Below, piece by piece: positions 36,504 to 48,226 of a stretch of 64,000 bases of DNA. The DNA is taken from assembly GCF_963169125.1 (NCBI RefSeq), contig NC_084802.1, positions 35,533,607 to 35,597,606 on the forward strand, in the 5' to 3' direction. The number at the start of each line of letters is the position of its first letter. Within the stretch, counting starts at the first letter, position 1. The notes below the pieces were generated by a model that searched no databases, was not told where the DNA came from, and saw only the letters and a program-made list of their open reading frames with translations. The position numbers and the translations under genes are program-made. This DNA is from Humulus lupulus. Taxonomy: Eukaryota; Streptophyta; Magnoliopsida; Rosales; Cannabaceae.

Positions 36504-38714
36504 GTGTTCGCTCTGACGCAGTTAGAGTCAGAGACAGACTGAGACTGGGGCTGGTTCCTCAATAGTGGCAGGTCAGCTTTTTAGTTCTGATTTTTGTATT
36601 ATGTTGATTGGTTTTGGTGCCATGTTGTTCTTCGCTTTGTTGCATCTAGAGAGGCCTAGACTTGATATGCAGATTACATAATTATGTTGTGATGAGAATG
36701 TGATACTCTATTGGTAATTTTAAGAGATGAGTTAGATTATTGTGGAAATGACTCATTAGTTGATTTGATAGAGTTGGTTATGACTGACTTCGATATGATC
36801 CTGAATATGGATTGGTTATGTTGTGATGAGAATGTGATACTCTATTGGTAATTTTAAGAGATGAGTTAGATTATTGTGGAAATGACTCATCAGTTGATTT
36901 GATAGAGTTGGTCATGACTGACTTCAATATGATCCTGAATATGGATTGGTTAGCCAAATTTGGGGCAATGATAGATTGCAAGGAAATGATGGTAACTCTT
37001 GGAATTGAGGATGAGAAACCCTTGTATTTGTTGGCACTGTGCATGAACCCCGTATGCTTATGACATCTGTACTTAGAGCTAAAAACCTATTGCAGGAGGG
37101 ATGCATAGGACTCTTAACTAGTGTGGTGGATACCACTCAGGTCGTGTCAGTGGGACCAGGTCAGACTGGATTAGTCTGTGAGTTTCTAGATGTGTTCCAG
37201 GGTTACCTTTACACAAAGAGGGAGAACGGTGATTAGGTTGGTGCCAGGGATAGAACCAGGTCTAGGGCACAATATTGAACGACTTCAGCAAAGCTGTAGG
37301 AACTAAAGGCTCAGTTATTAAGTAAGACGATATTCTTTAAGGTGGATCTTCGATATGGTTATTACCAGTTGAAGATGAGGGAGAAGGATATGCAGAAGAC
37401 TGCCTTCCATATCAAATATGGGCACTAGGAGTGCTGAGTTATGTCTTGTGGATTTGACTTATGCCCCAGTTGTTTTGATGGATAAGATGAACAGGCTATT
37501 CATAGATTATTTGAATTGGTTTGTGATTGTCTTGATCGATGATATTGTGGTATACTCTCAGTTAGAGATTGGCCAAGGCCAAGGAAAGCCTCAGAGGTCA
37601 GGAGTTTCTTAGGATGAGTAGGATATTACATGGGTTTTGTGAAAGAATTCTCAAGGATTGTTACCTCATTGATAGAAAAGGTGATTGCCTATGCATCATG
37701 TTAGTTGAAGGATATGACCAGAATTGGAGTTATTGGTGGGCTAGTTGGTCAACATTATGCTTAAGTTTACTCTTGTAGAGAGGATCAAAGGAAAATAGTT
37801 GAGTGAACCACATATGGGAAGAATTGAAGGGAATATCTTAGCTGGATTAGCTACGGGTTAGACAATGCCAGGTATGAGTTTATTGAGGTATAAGGATTGG
37901 ACTTGGGATCCGATGGACACTGAGATTAAATGGGAGATTCTGGATGAATCTCATACTACCTCTTATTTTCTTTATCCAAGCATCATGAAAGTGTACCAGG
38001 ATATGAAATCTTTATAGTGGTGGCTTGGGATGGAGAGGGACGTAACTAAGTATGTGGCAAAGAGCTTGACTTGTTAGTAGGTCAAGGTATGGTATCAAAA
38101 ACTAGTAAGGCCATTACAACCTTTGTATATCCCAAAGTGGAAGTGGAAGGACATCACGAAGGATTTTGTGGTGGGATTGCCCAGGGCAGTGGGCCAATGT
38201 GATTTCAGTTCAAGTTATTATGGACCAGTATACAAAGTCAGCTCGCTTTTTATCAGTGAGGATGAATGATACAGTTGACAGTTATGCAGATCTCTGTGGG
38301 AGAGAGATAGTATGCCTTCTTGGGGACTTTGAGGTCTACCTTGATGGATAGGGACCCTGCATTTACTTCCAAGTTTTTGGGAAGGTTGCAGAAGGCGATG
38401 AGTATACAGTTGGAGTTCAGTATAGCTTATTATCCTCAGACTAATGGTAAATTAGAGGGAGTTATCCAATTATTGGAAGGGCACCTTATGAGATGTTGTA
38501 TGGTAGGAAGTGTATATCACTCATTCATTGGGATGAGATGGGTGAGATGTTATATTTGGATCTTGTGGTAGTTTAGGGGATCGTTGAGGCTATTGAAAAG
38601 ATTAAAGCTTGGATGCTCGCTTCTCAGAGTAAGTGGGAAAGTTATGTTAATTTGAAGTGAAGGAACGTGGAGTTCCAAGTGGAAGGCTATATCTTCCTTA
38701 GAATATCACCATGG
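36504..38714 (+). pseudogene. Gypsy pol: protease end, RT and integrase remnants
   Basis: Motifs appear in order in different frames. The protease/RT linker is at 36905-36985 (VMTDFNMILNMDWLAKFG). RT is at about 37320-37560, with [32 protein letters not shown] and [12 protein letters not shown], the last holding the catalytic D-D. The integrase core is at 38166-38480, with VIMDQYTKSARFL, DRDPAFTSKFLG and AYYPQTNGKLEGVIQLLE. Parts of RT and RNase H between about 37620 and 38160 are unrecognisable. Many stops and frameshifts are present. The coding line breaks at 38719 in the SPWKG motif where the solo LTR sits and resumes at 41262. Confidence 0.8.
36684..36951 (+). repeat. 134-bp tandem duplication inside pol
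   Basis: The segment 36684-36817 is repeated at 36818-36951 with three differences I can see, duplicating part of the protease/RT linker. It breaks the normal protein order, so it arose in a copy already free of selection or helped to inactivate it. Confidence 0.85.
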
Positions 38715-38719
38715 AAAGG

Positions 38720-41256
38720 TGTAACTCCCATTTCTTTTTACAAATACATTACTACAATTATGAAAAATAAGAGAAGATATTTTTATTCATACTTTTGAGT
38801 GCATTACAATGCTAACCGAATGCTAGAGCTATTAAGTAAAGTGGAAGAATAACTAATTAATATGCAACTATAACATTCATGGGCATTTCATTAGTATAAT
38901 ACCCATAGAATGATGCTAAATACAAGCAAACAATCACTAAAGTTATGAAAAATAAAGAGAAATTCATGATTTGATGATAAATTTTATCTAGAAGGTTAAG
39001 AGATGAAGAAGTTGTGCAAGTAAATGGTTGAAGGAACAAGTATTTATAGGACAAAAACTAGCCGTTTATGACCGTTGGTGAATAGTGATCATGACCGTTG
39101 GGGATATAGTTGTTTTCTATTATGGAATTTTTAACAATTCTAAGTTGTTGGAGTAACTAACATGTGGGAATAATTAGTTTATGGGTGTTAGAGAAACATT
39201 TTCAGAAAAGTTTGTGAGTCAAAAATGTTAAACTAAGTAATATAAGAAGATTGGGAAATTTTCATTTTTTTTACTATTCACCGGGTACTATTCATAGTGG
39301 GTCCCACAGCGGGGTCCACCCCATGGGTCCCACATGTTGATGCAGTAGTGATATAGTGATGACCTAAGCAAATTACTATGCTTGATATTTTGAATATTTT
39401 ATTATTTTACTATGCTTGATATTTTTAATATTTTATTATTTTACTATGCAGCATAGTGACCCAATGTTTTCCTATAAATAGAGCCTTTCAGAATTCATTT
39501 TTGAATTACGAAAAATCTTTCTTTCTCTCACTCTGCCTAAAACTCTTCTTAACACTCTTTTAAAAGTTTTAAATCTCTAAAATCTAGGCGAAGTTCTGTT
39601 TGTAACGCTAGCCTACGAAGACCTTTTTGGGTAAGCTCCTTCCCGAGTCTTTTAGTTCAGTTATTTAACTATTATTTATATATAGATTATTTTACTATGT
39701 CTTTATAATGTCAAAATTTATATATAGATTATTTTATCATGACGTTATAATGCCAAAATTTATATATAGATTATGCTACTATGTTTAAAAAATTTTATAT
39801 ATAGATTAATTTACTACGTCGTTATAATGTCAAAATTTATATATAGATTATTTTATCATGCCATTATAATGCCGAAATTTATATATAGATTATTTTACTA
39901 TGCCATTATAATACCAAAATTTATATATAGATTTCTTTACCATGTCGTCATATTTTACAATGCTAAAATTGAAATATGAACTATTTTTTTATGTATCCTC
40001 ATAATACTAAACTTATATAGGCTATGGTCATACTTTGGACTATTATTATGGACTCTTATGACCTTATTCCCTATTATTATGGACAAGTATTATGACCTGG
40101 ACTTTTCAGTATGACCATGACCACGACTTTTAGATCAGGACCTTGTCATGGACAATTATAGTATGACCATACGCCTGGACATAAAATAAGCACTAAAACA
40201 GGAAAAATGGGATAATAACAATATTAAGCTAACATTTCATAATGTAGATTTTATGTAATTTAATAGTTTGTGTTTTTATCAGGAAGCTAACAATTTCGGT
40301 TGTTTTATCAAGACACAAGGTAAGTAGAATCCTCATCTACAATACAAGTCTTTTATGTGTCTTATGTGCATTTATATGCTTTATATGTTATCCTTCCATG
40401 TTCTTATGCATAAGTTATTTTCAAGAATGTTATAATTATTATGCATAAGCACGCTTAATGTTCACAGACAAGTTACTGAAAGCGTTAAAGTAGAGGTGCT
40501 GCTTGGGAGACCTAAGTCCCAAATAAGTAAGGAGGGAGATGTACGTCCCTATATAATGAATGTTTATGAGGGAGAAATTCCCTATTATCATGTTTATGTT
40601 CAGGTGGGAATGTGATTCCCTATGTAATGCCGGCAGCAGCATCCTCTAGGGCCCAAAAGAAAGGAAAGTGAAAGAAAGAAAATACATAGCATGTTGCACG
40701 TTTATTTTAATGCATATGAGGTATTTATTCTACTTACTGAGCCTTAGCTCATCATATAATGTTTTGTATTGTAGGTAAGAGGCCCCAAATATAAATTGTT
40801 GATGAGTATACGTGGAGCCAACATGACTGTACATATGAGGTTGACCTGAAGGGAGTGGAGTTCTGCTATGCTATTTTATAAATAAACGAGAAACTTGATT
40901 TTATAATTATATTTCATTAAAATTATTTTGTGAACTTTATAATTTACTTAAATCTTTAAAAGTATTTCATGAACGTTGTAATTTACATAAAGCTTTTCAA
41001 TTTATCGGTTGGATACATCTTCATTTCTACGTTAAGGTGTAGTAACGCCACGAAAATTATTTATAAAAGTATTAAGATTTGTATGTAAGATAAAGTTTTT
41101 ATTTAGTTGTGAGTATTGTATGGTTTGAGGTTATGAACATTAGTTATGTATTGTTTAATAAAGTTTTTGTAAATTCAGAATTTCAGTATTGTTATATTCA
41201 TGTTAAACTTTGTTTTTACACTATATATATGTATGTTAAGAAAGGAGGTTGTTACA
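38720..41256 (+). mobile_element. Solo gypsy LTR (2537 bp), duplication AAAGG
   Basis: TGTAACTCCCATTTC ... GGTTGTTACA has exact AAAGG copies on both sides (38715-38719, 41257-41261). It lies within the pol codons of the host element. It carries a diverged form of the block conserved in the other Tekay-like LTRs (40731-40778), a TATA-like 'cctataaatagagcc' at 39472-39486, and a ~48-bp repeat at 39675-39970. The short frame at 39773-39979 is repeat-derived. Confidence 0.92.
39675..39970. repeat. ~48-bp tandem repeat with core TTTATATATAGATTATTTTAC
   Basis: About six copies, downstream of the TATA-like box in the solo LTR. Each copy contains 'tttatatatagatta' followed by 'atgccattataatgccaaaa'. 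Confidence 0.8.
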
Positions 41257-41658
41257 AAAGGGGTGAGGAGATAAGGGCAAGGTAAGCCCTAGATTAGTAG
41301 GATCATTGGAAATCCTAGAAAGGATCGGTCAGGTTGCCTATGGATTGACCTTATCTTCAGCACTGTTGGTCGTATACAGTGTATTTTATATTCCCATGTT
41401 GAGAAAACATGTGCTAGACAAGACTCATGTGTTGAGTTATGAGGATCTGTATTTGGAGGCTGAGTTATCCTGTGAGGAACAACCAGTCCGGATATGAGAC
41501 TAAAAGAATAGAGTTCTGAGGAACAAAACTAAACCTTTGGTTAAGGTATGATACAGAAACAGTAAGGTGGAGGGAGCGACTTGGAAACTGGAATCAGACG
41601 CGGGATTGATATCTCGGGCTACTCAAGTAAGACGAAATTTCTGTAAGGAAGGGATAGT
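41257..41658 (+). pseudogene. Gypsy pol C-terminus (integrase tail / chromodomain-like)
   Basis: It continues pol after the solo LTR. At 41306-41497 the frame reads LEILERIGQVAYGLTL, VFYIPMLRKHV and LSCEEQPVRI, the usual C-terminal integrase block of chromovirus-type gypsy elements. Degraded text like VEGATWKLESD (about 41570-41600) resembles the short chromodomain end. It stops just before the 3' LTR. Confidence 0.8.
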
Positions 41659-44285
41659 TGTAACGTCTCAAATTTCCTAATAGGGCTTAGGGCCTTGATT
41701 AGGGGGCCAGGATGACAAATTATGGAATTATGTGATTATATGATATTTATGCGTATCATTATGTGATTATGTGAGTTATATTATAATATGACTTGATATA
41801 CAAGTTTAGGTGTATTAAATATGCATGTGGGCCCATTTCTGTTTAAAAGGGCAATTTTTGTAATTTGGCCCATTATGGGTATATTTGGCATATATGTGGT
41901 ATGCGTGTGGTACTACATTACTATGTGGATATGTTTGGGTTACTCGGCACGAGACGATCCTAGGGAGCAAGCTAATGGGAAAGTCACAACAAGACTCATA
42001 CTTGACATGGAGTGAGTCAAGGGGTATATTGGGTATTTAGTATATTACCGGGAATGAACGAGTAATGGGAAATCATTTGGTAATTATTTGAGGATATTGG
42101 AAGTAATGGGAATTGTGAGACATTAATTAGGATTAACGGGGTATGTGGCGAATGACAAAATTTCCCTTGAGGGGCTTTGATAGAGAGAGTTGGCCCTAGG
42201 GGCATTTTAGTCATTTGAGGCAAAAATCTAAGGACTTAGTCACCTTTCCCCTCTGCTGAAGTAATCACAAAACAAAGCAGCTTTCTTATCTCTCTCTCTC
42301 TCGATTATTCTCTTCCTTTCTCTCTAAGGTTGGTGTTTGATTTTTGAAGAGAAATAAGAGAATTCAAGCTTGAAATTGGTGTGGTTGAAGTTCTTGAGGC
42401 TAGAAGGTTTGAATTCACAACTGAGGTAGGCTTCAAACTCTGTTCTTGATTGAGTTTTGTTTTAGTTTTTGTGTTCTTGAGCTTTGAGGCTCAAGGTCTT
42501 GGATTTGAGTTTTGGTTGAGGTTTTGATTGAAGTTAAGCTTGGGTTTTAAGGGTGTTAATGTGTTGTTAATGTTTGGGGGTTTGAATTATGGTTTTGGGT
42601 ATTGATTGGGATGATTTTGGTAAGGTTTTGGCAAAGAAAAAACAGGGATTTCTGGGTTTGCGGGGCCATGTCGTGGCCTTGTTCTTGGGCGCCGTGGCCT
42701 GTGTGAACCCAAGGCAATAAAGCGGTTCTGACTGGGGGCATGCCGCGGCCTGTGTCTTGGAATTCAAACAGGGGAGTTTCTGTCTGGGGAGCATGCCGCG
42801 GCCCTTAAGGGCAAGTCGCGGCATGCCTGGGCAGCTTTAGCCAAAAGTGGGTTTTAGTCATGGGAACTTAAACCTAAGGGCTCGAGATCGATCCTACTAC
42901 CCAGTTTAGTAGAGTTCGACGTCACGGAGGCTAGGACTCGATTCGAAAGCCTTTATTCACTCATTTTTTGCAGGATTCTATATTATGGTTGTGACTAGGT
43001 GATCGCTAGGAGTTCAGAATCAGGATCGTGCTCGAGGGTCGTTTATTGGTAACCTGTGCTTGGACCAAAGGTAAGAAAACTACACCTTGTATGTGATGCA
43101 TGTGATTATGGCATGGCAATGTTGAATATGGAATTGATCAGAGCTTGAGTCTCTCTAAATGTGTGTGATTATGATTATGCTTGTGATTATTGATTAAGCA
43201 TATTGAATGTCTTATATCTGGATATTTGACATATGATATATGCCTGCTTGCATTACCTCATTGAGGAAGCACTTAATTATTAGTCAAGGATGGCAATAGC
43301 GCTGAGTGCTGGTTGTAAAGCACCGACTTATTAGTCAAGAGCGGCAATAGCGCATTGAGCGCTGGTCGATATGATTAGATCTAATCAACACAGCATTATA
43401 CACTTGTCCGACCCTATGGTCGAAGAAAACTAAAGCACTTGGCTAGTCTATGGCTAGTTACTCAAAGTTAGGGCTAAAAGGCCCAAAGTGACTTGATGGT
43501 CACGTGGCTAGGGCACAGGACCCCAGGATGACTCCATAGTCATCTATATAGGGCACAGGACCCCAAGATGACTCCACAGTCATCTATCCAGGGCACAGGA
43601 CCCCAAGTTGACCCCATGGTCATCTATCCAGGGCACTGGACCCCAGATTGACTCCATGGTCATCTATTAAGGGTGCAGGACCCCAAGATGACTCCACGGT
43701 CATCTATTCACGGCAAAGGACCCTAGGTTGACCCCATGGTCATCTGATTAGGGCTGCAAGCCCCAAAATGATCCCATAACCATTTATTTGTACTTGCCCG
43801 CATGCATGAATAGGGTTATTACTGCTAGGCATGCTTATTATAATTTGGTGACATATTATTAATTGCTTATGAGCATGTTTAAGTTTTCTTGCTGAGCCTC
43901 GGCTCACGGGTGCTATGTGGTGCAGGTAAAGGTAAAAGAAAGTTGCACCATCCTTGAGTTGGAGAGCTTAGGTGACGATGTGTACATATGCGGCTACTCG
44001 ACCACCACGACCGAGGGTTTAAAGAAGAACTAGGGTCAAACCCTATTTTGCCGCTTAGGTCGGCAGGTTGTAATTCTTTTATTGTAATTAACCTTTCAAA
44101 TGTATTTTGAAATCTCATGTATACAGTAAACGTTTTAGTGAAACATTTGTATTTTTGACCAAAATTTTTAACCTTAAACCGTTAATCACATTTAGTTATA
44201 CGATTATGGTCAAATGACTCATTTAGCGAATTTAGCACTATTTAAAATATACAGTGTAATAATCCTTGTATGGTAGGGCATTAAT
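41659..44285 (+). repeat. 3' LTR of the Tekay-like element (2627 bp)
   Basis: TGTAACGTCTC ... GGGCATTAAT. The last bases differ from the 5' LTR end (TTACA), apparently by mutation. It contains the tandem array (43505-43770) and the conserved block (43883-43932). TGGAC follows at 44286-44290. Confidence 0.9.
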
Positions 44286-44290
44286 TGGAC

Positions 44291-45440
44291 CAAAGGATAT
44301 TTGAGGTTTTGTCTCTTAATCAATGAAATTGTTCATTTCCAAGAAGAAAATAAATGGTAGCTGAAAAACCAAATAAATATAAAAAAGAATTATTAGTTTT
44401 GGCACTCACCCCAGCTTGGCTTGGTTTTGTTTTGGATATTTTAAGGTGCCAGCTGTTGAGCAAATCCGCCAAAAGAGACAAAATAGATAAAGACCATTCG
44501 GTCCCCTTTTACGCGCTATTTCCTTCTAAATTTCGTTTATTTTTTACTTTTTAAACTTAATTAATTATTAAATACATCACGTGAAATGTGTTGCTAAACA
44601 AAATGTATATCATATACATGTATTTACTTTTTCTTTGTTTGCCAAATATCTTCTTTGATGAATCTATTGAAGACCACACAATATATCTCCATCACTATTA
44701 TTTTTTCCTTCCTATTCCTCGTTGTAAATTTCTTAGTTCCATCAAGCTATTTATTTTATTTTCAAGCAAAAAAAAAAAAAGAAGCTATTTATTTTATTGT
44801 TTTTTTAAATTGTACTATTTGCACTAAGTCGTGGTCAGTCTTCAATATTCATTTTAAAAAAATTAATATACCCTTTAAATTACATTAAATAAAATATCCT
44901 TTATCATATAAATGGAAATTTATTTCTTTGATTAAAAATGCCTTTTTAATACGTCATTAAAATATATGGGAAAACCGAGTTTGAGCTAAATCATTTTTTT
45001 TATTAAAAAAACACAAAATTATGCTAATTTGTTTGAGCAAATAAAATAAACTCTAATTTTGTCAAGATAATAATAATAATAATGATTGAGTCACAATATA
45101 TTGATACTTTTTACGAAACCTCCCCTATATGTACTTTTAAAAAAAAATACTAAAACAAAAATGATATTTTACTTATTAGGTTTTTATCGCTCATCTACTT
45201 CGATTCTCAAATTATAGTATCATGTAAAATTCCTATTATATTTTATTGCATACCAACAACAACATAACAATAACAATATATTTTTCTTTCTATCTTTTAT
45301 TGTGTATCTCATTTTCATTCTCACTTCTTTCTACTAAATATAAAATCTCTTATAAAAAGTGTGTAGATAACATAAATTCTTAATTTTAACATTTTTTTAT
45401 TAAATTTAACGAAATATTTAACGAAATATACTTTCAAAAC
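44291..45440. other. AT-rich DNA with a possible LINE tail and a TIR fragment
   Basis: The first ~60 bp may be the continuation of the fragment at 29448-30068. The rest shows no coding sequence; two overlapping ~80-aa frames near 44590-44890 are hydrophobic, low-complexity and unconvincing. At 45346-45420 a copy of the inverted-repeat end seen at 52473 ('aaaaagtgtgtagataac') stands alone. Confidence 0.5.
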
Positions 45441-46635
45441 TGAAATTTCGTTTTTAGTAATTACCAAATTAATTAAACCAAGTGAATTAATTAAAGTGCG
45501 GAATGGTAATTAACTGTGTGCACAGAATACAGTTCTGTCGGGACAGAAACCAAACTTGTCACGACAGAAACTGAACACAATAAAAAGACAGTGCAAAAGA
45601 ATAAAGAACACAGCGAATTTTTACAAGGTTCAGAAACCCTTTCGGATAACCTACTCCTTAGGGCCACGCCCAGAGAATAAAATCAATTAATAAAGAATCA
45701 CAAGTACAAAAACATTGACTTAAACAAAACAAGACTCCCTCTTGAGATTTGCCGCAACTTGTTGTACTTCTCTTCACTAATCTGATCTTGATTGAAACGC
45801 TCAACCACTTGAACTCCCTTCAATGGCCAGCGAGTGCTTGCATCCTCACGACGCAAGGCTTGTAAAAATCTTCTCCCGAAGACTATAAACGTTGTGTTCA
45901 AATTACAATGTGTATTCACTCATGAACATGGTATAAACTCACCACTAAAAACTAAACACACATAATTCTACAAGATCACATGAATACTTATGATCTTGAA
46001 TACAAAGAGGAACTCTCACAAATATTACAATAAAGCTCACGAATAATGCACCAAAGAGTTCATCTTTCTCACTGCCTTTAGAGCCCTATTTATAGAGTCC
46101 TTTTCGTGCTCACAAAGGCAGAGAAAGAATTATTCTAATAAAGGCAAGAATCACAGAAGATATTCTTGATTGTCGAAGAGTTGCCTTATTTAGAAGATGC
46201 TGATCCGACAGATGCGATATCGGTGGGGACAGCTCAGACCTGTGTCGGATCAAAACAAGCTCAAAAAGGAAACAATAATTAATGACATTAAGAACCAGTT
46301 TCCTGATTGCAATCCTTGAGCTGCACGAAAATATATCAGCAAATAATCCAAAAACAACTTTGGGTAAGTACCGAATATTTGCAATAAACTTTGTTTCCTT
46401 TATAAACAAAATGAGACAATATAGGCTAAATAAGGAAGCACATTATTGTCCAAAATTCACACAAAAGGAAAGTGGTTTTCCGAAAATATCAATAAAGGAA
46501 ACCAAACAATTCCGAAAATTATAATAAAGGGAAACAAACATTTCCGAATATTATAATAAAGGGAAACAACTAATTCAACCAATTTTATCTTTTAAGAAAA
46601 AGATATTTCTATAAAAATGCCAATAAGGATTAACA
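45441..46635 (-). repeat. 3' LTR of the SIRE-like element (1195 bp)
   Basis: On the plus strand TGAAATTTCG ... AAGGATTAACA. The TATA-like 'ccctatttatagagtcc' (46084-46100) reads on the minus strand as 'ctataaatagggc'. Confidence 0.95.
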
Positions 46636-46647
46636 ATCTCCCCCTTT
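46636..46647 (-). other. Polypurine tract
   Basis: The minus strand reads AAAGGGGGAGAT directly before the LTR start TGTTAATCC. Confidence 0.85.
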
Positions 46648-48226
46648 GGCAATTTTATAGACAAGGAATATCTATTTTTAAAAGATCCCTGCAAAACACA
46701 CGTAAGAGCTCAAAATCATAAGAGTCACAAAATGATCACAAAATGACTCCCCCTGCGAAAGATAACCAAAGCATAGTTAACAAAGAACAATATGAAACAG
46801 CAGGGCAACATAATCAAAGTGCCAAAAATAGAGTTACTCTCTCCCTCTCATTGTCTAAGAAAATGCCAAAGAACAAAGGAAATAAAACCAAAAGAAAGAC
46901 CCATCAAGAGTTCTTTTACGTCGATCAAAAGCAAAATAAAAATAGATCAAAGGGAACTGTGACCATCATGGAGCAGGAGAGGTGGATCACTGATAAGGGC
47001 CAATGAAGTAAGAATTTGGCGCTGAGTATCCTCCATTAGAGTGAACCGGTCAGAGAGATGTGTAAGACCTGTCTGGACAGAAGCGAGAGCAGTCGGGACA
47101 GCAGGGGTGATAGGCTCCTTGGATTTCATGGCTGCTAGAATAGAAACAAATGGAGACACACAAAGAACAAAAGCCCTAAACACTTTGGTTATACGAGAGA
47201 GAGACAAACAGGAAAAACTGATTATAAAACAACCAAAGGGACTCCGAATATATAAAGTATTCGGAACACAAATGAGGCAAGTTCAAGATTGGGTAACCAA
47301 AAATGGGTAACCGGATTTTTAGTGATAAATGCCAAAATATCTCCCTTTTTAAAACAAATTCTGTCACACCTCAAAATTGGAAACTTTTGAATATTTTTAG
47401 AATATATTGAGATAAAACAAATAAATTGCATAAATTAATTTTTCAAACCCCCTTTTTTTTAAGTACACGGTAGATAACAGATTTTATTTTTCAAAATTTT
47501 TATTATTTTTTAATACAAAATTGCCGAAAATAAAGTGTAAATTGCCATACCATATGTGTCCATGTAAATCCCAAGTCCTGTTCAGAAGAAACAAGATAAC
47601 CATATTTTTCACAAATTAGATAAATGAGTTATACTTCAAATACTAAGAGACCATAATTCGAAAAACATACCACACACAAAACATATTTGAGTCAATTCAT
47701 TATATGTATGAGTCTTACAACCATCTTACACAGTCTAGAACAGGCATATGTGTGTGCAAGTGTAAGCAATTTGGCGTTTCTTTTTGGCCTTTTAAAGCTA
47801 GGGTCATTGCCCATATTTGGCGCTTTTTAGCCTTTTTCCAATTGTAACCATAATGGAGGCTATAACTCTTATACTGATGGTAGCCCTTTACGCTGGTAGA
47901 GTATCCTCCAATATAATTTCTAATTACCTGGTACCAACTTACTCAGTGTCGGCTTTCACACATCAGTATAGGTAGCTCTTTTCCAAAATGGAGCCTGAAA
48001 AAGAAACTGGATTAGGAATGCTCATACAAAGATAATGATTTGATCAAATATAAATTGGATGATCTATAATTTTTCAAATATGGTTTTGTATTCCAACAAA
48101 GTATAGGACTTATAACGATCATTCTCTAAAATACAAAAAAAATATGCTCATCAAATTTCTTCCAATCAGGACAAGAGATTTACAAAAACACATATGCAAG
48201 GTAAGATAATCAATTTATTGGCAATT
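46648..48226 (-). other. Non-coding 3' internal region of the SIRE-like element
   Basis: SIRE-type elements often carry an env-like ORF at this position. Here the longest minus-strand frame (47207-46947, 86 aa) shows one short hydrophobic stretch and no convincing similarity, so I do not call a gene. Confidence 0.5.

Larger units (their letters stand above)
30069..44285 (+). mobile_element. Ty3/gypsy element (Tekay/Del chromovirus-like), 14.2 kb, duplication TGGAC
   Basis: LTRs 30069-35030 and 41659-44285 begin TGTAACGTCTCAAATTTCC. Exact TGGAC copies flank the element (30064-30068, 44286-44290). Inside are an initiator-Met primer site, gag, protease/RT/integrase remnants and a pol C-terminus in gypsy order. 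Two solo LTRs are nested (31798-34106 in the 5' LTR, 38720-41256 in pol). Stops and deletions make it defective. After removing the nested LTR the 5' LTR is about 2648 bp, against 2627 bp for the 3' LTR. Confidence 0.9.

Noticed and set aside
39773..39979. 68-aa ORF rich in FIYRLFY
   Set aside because: Direct translation of the 48-bp AT-rich tandem repeat in a solo LTR.
44588..44888. Two overlapping hydrophobic ORFs of ~80 aa
   Set aside because: Low-complexity Phe/Leu/Lys text in AT-rich DNA without supporting signals.
46947..47207. Possible env-like ORF of the SIRE-like element
   Set aside because: Only 86 aa, one hydrophobic stretch and no convincing similarity; left as non-coding 3' region.
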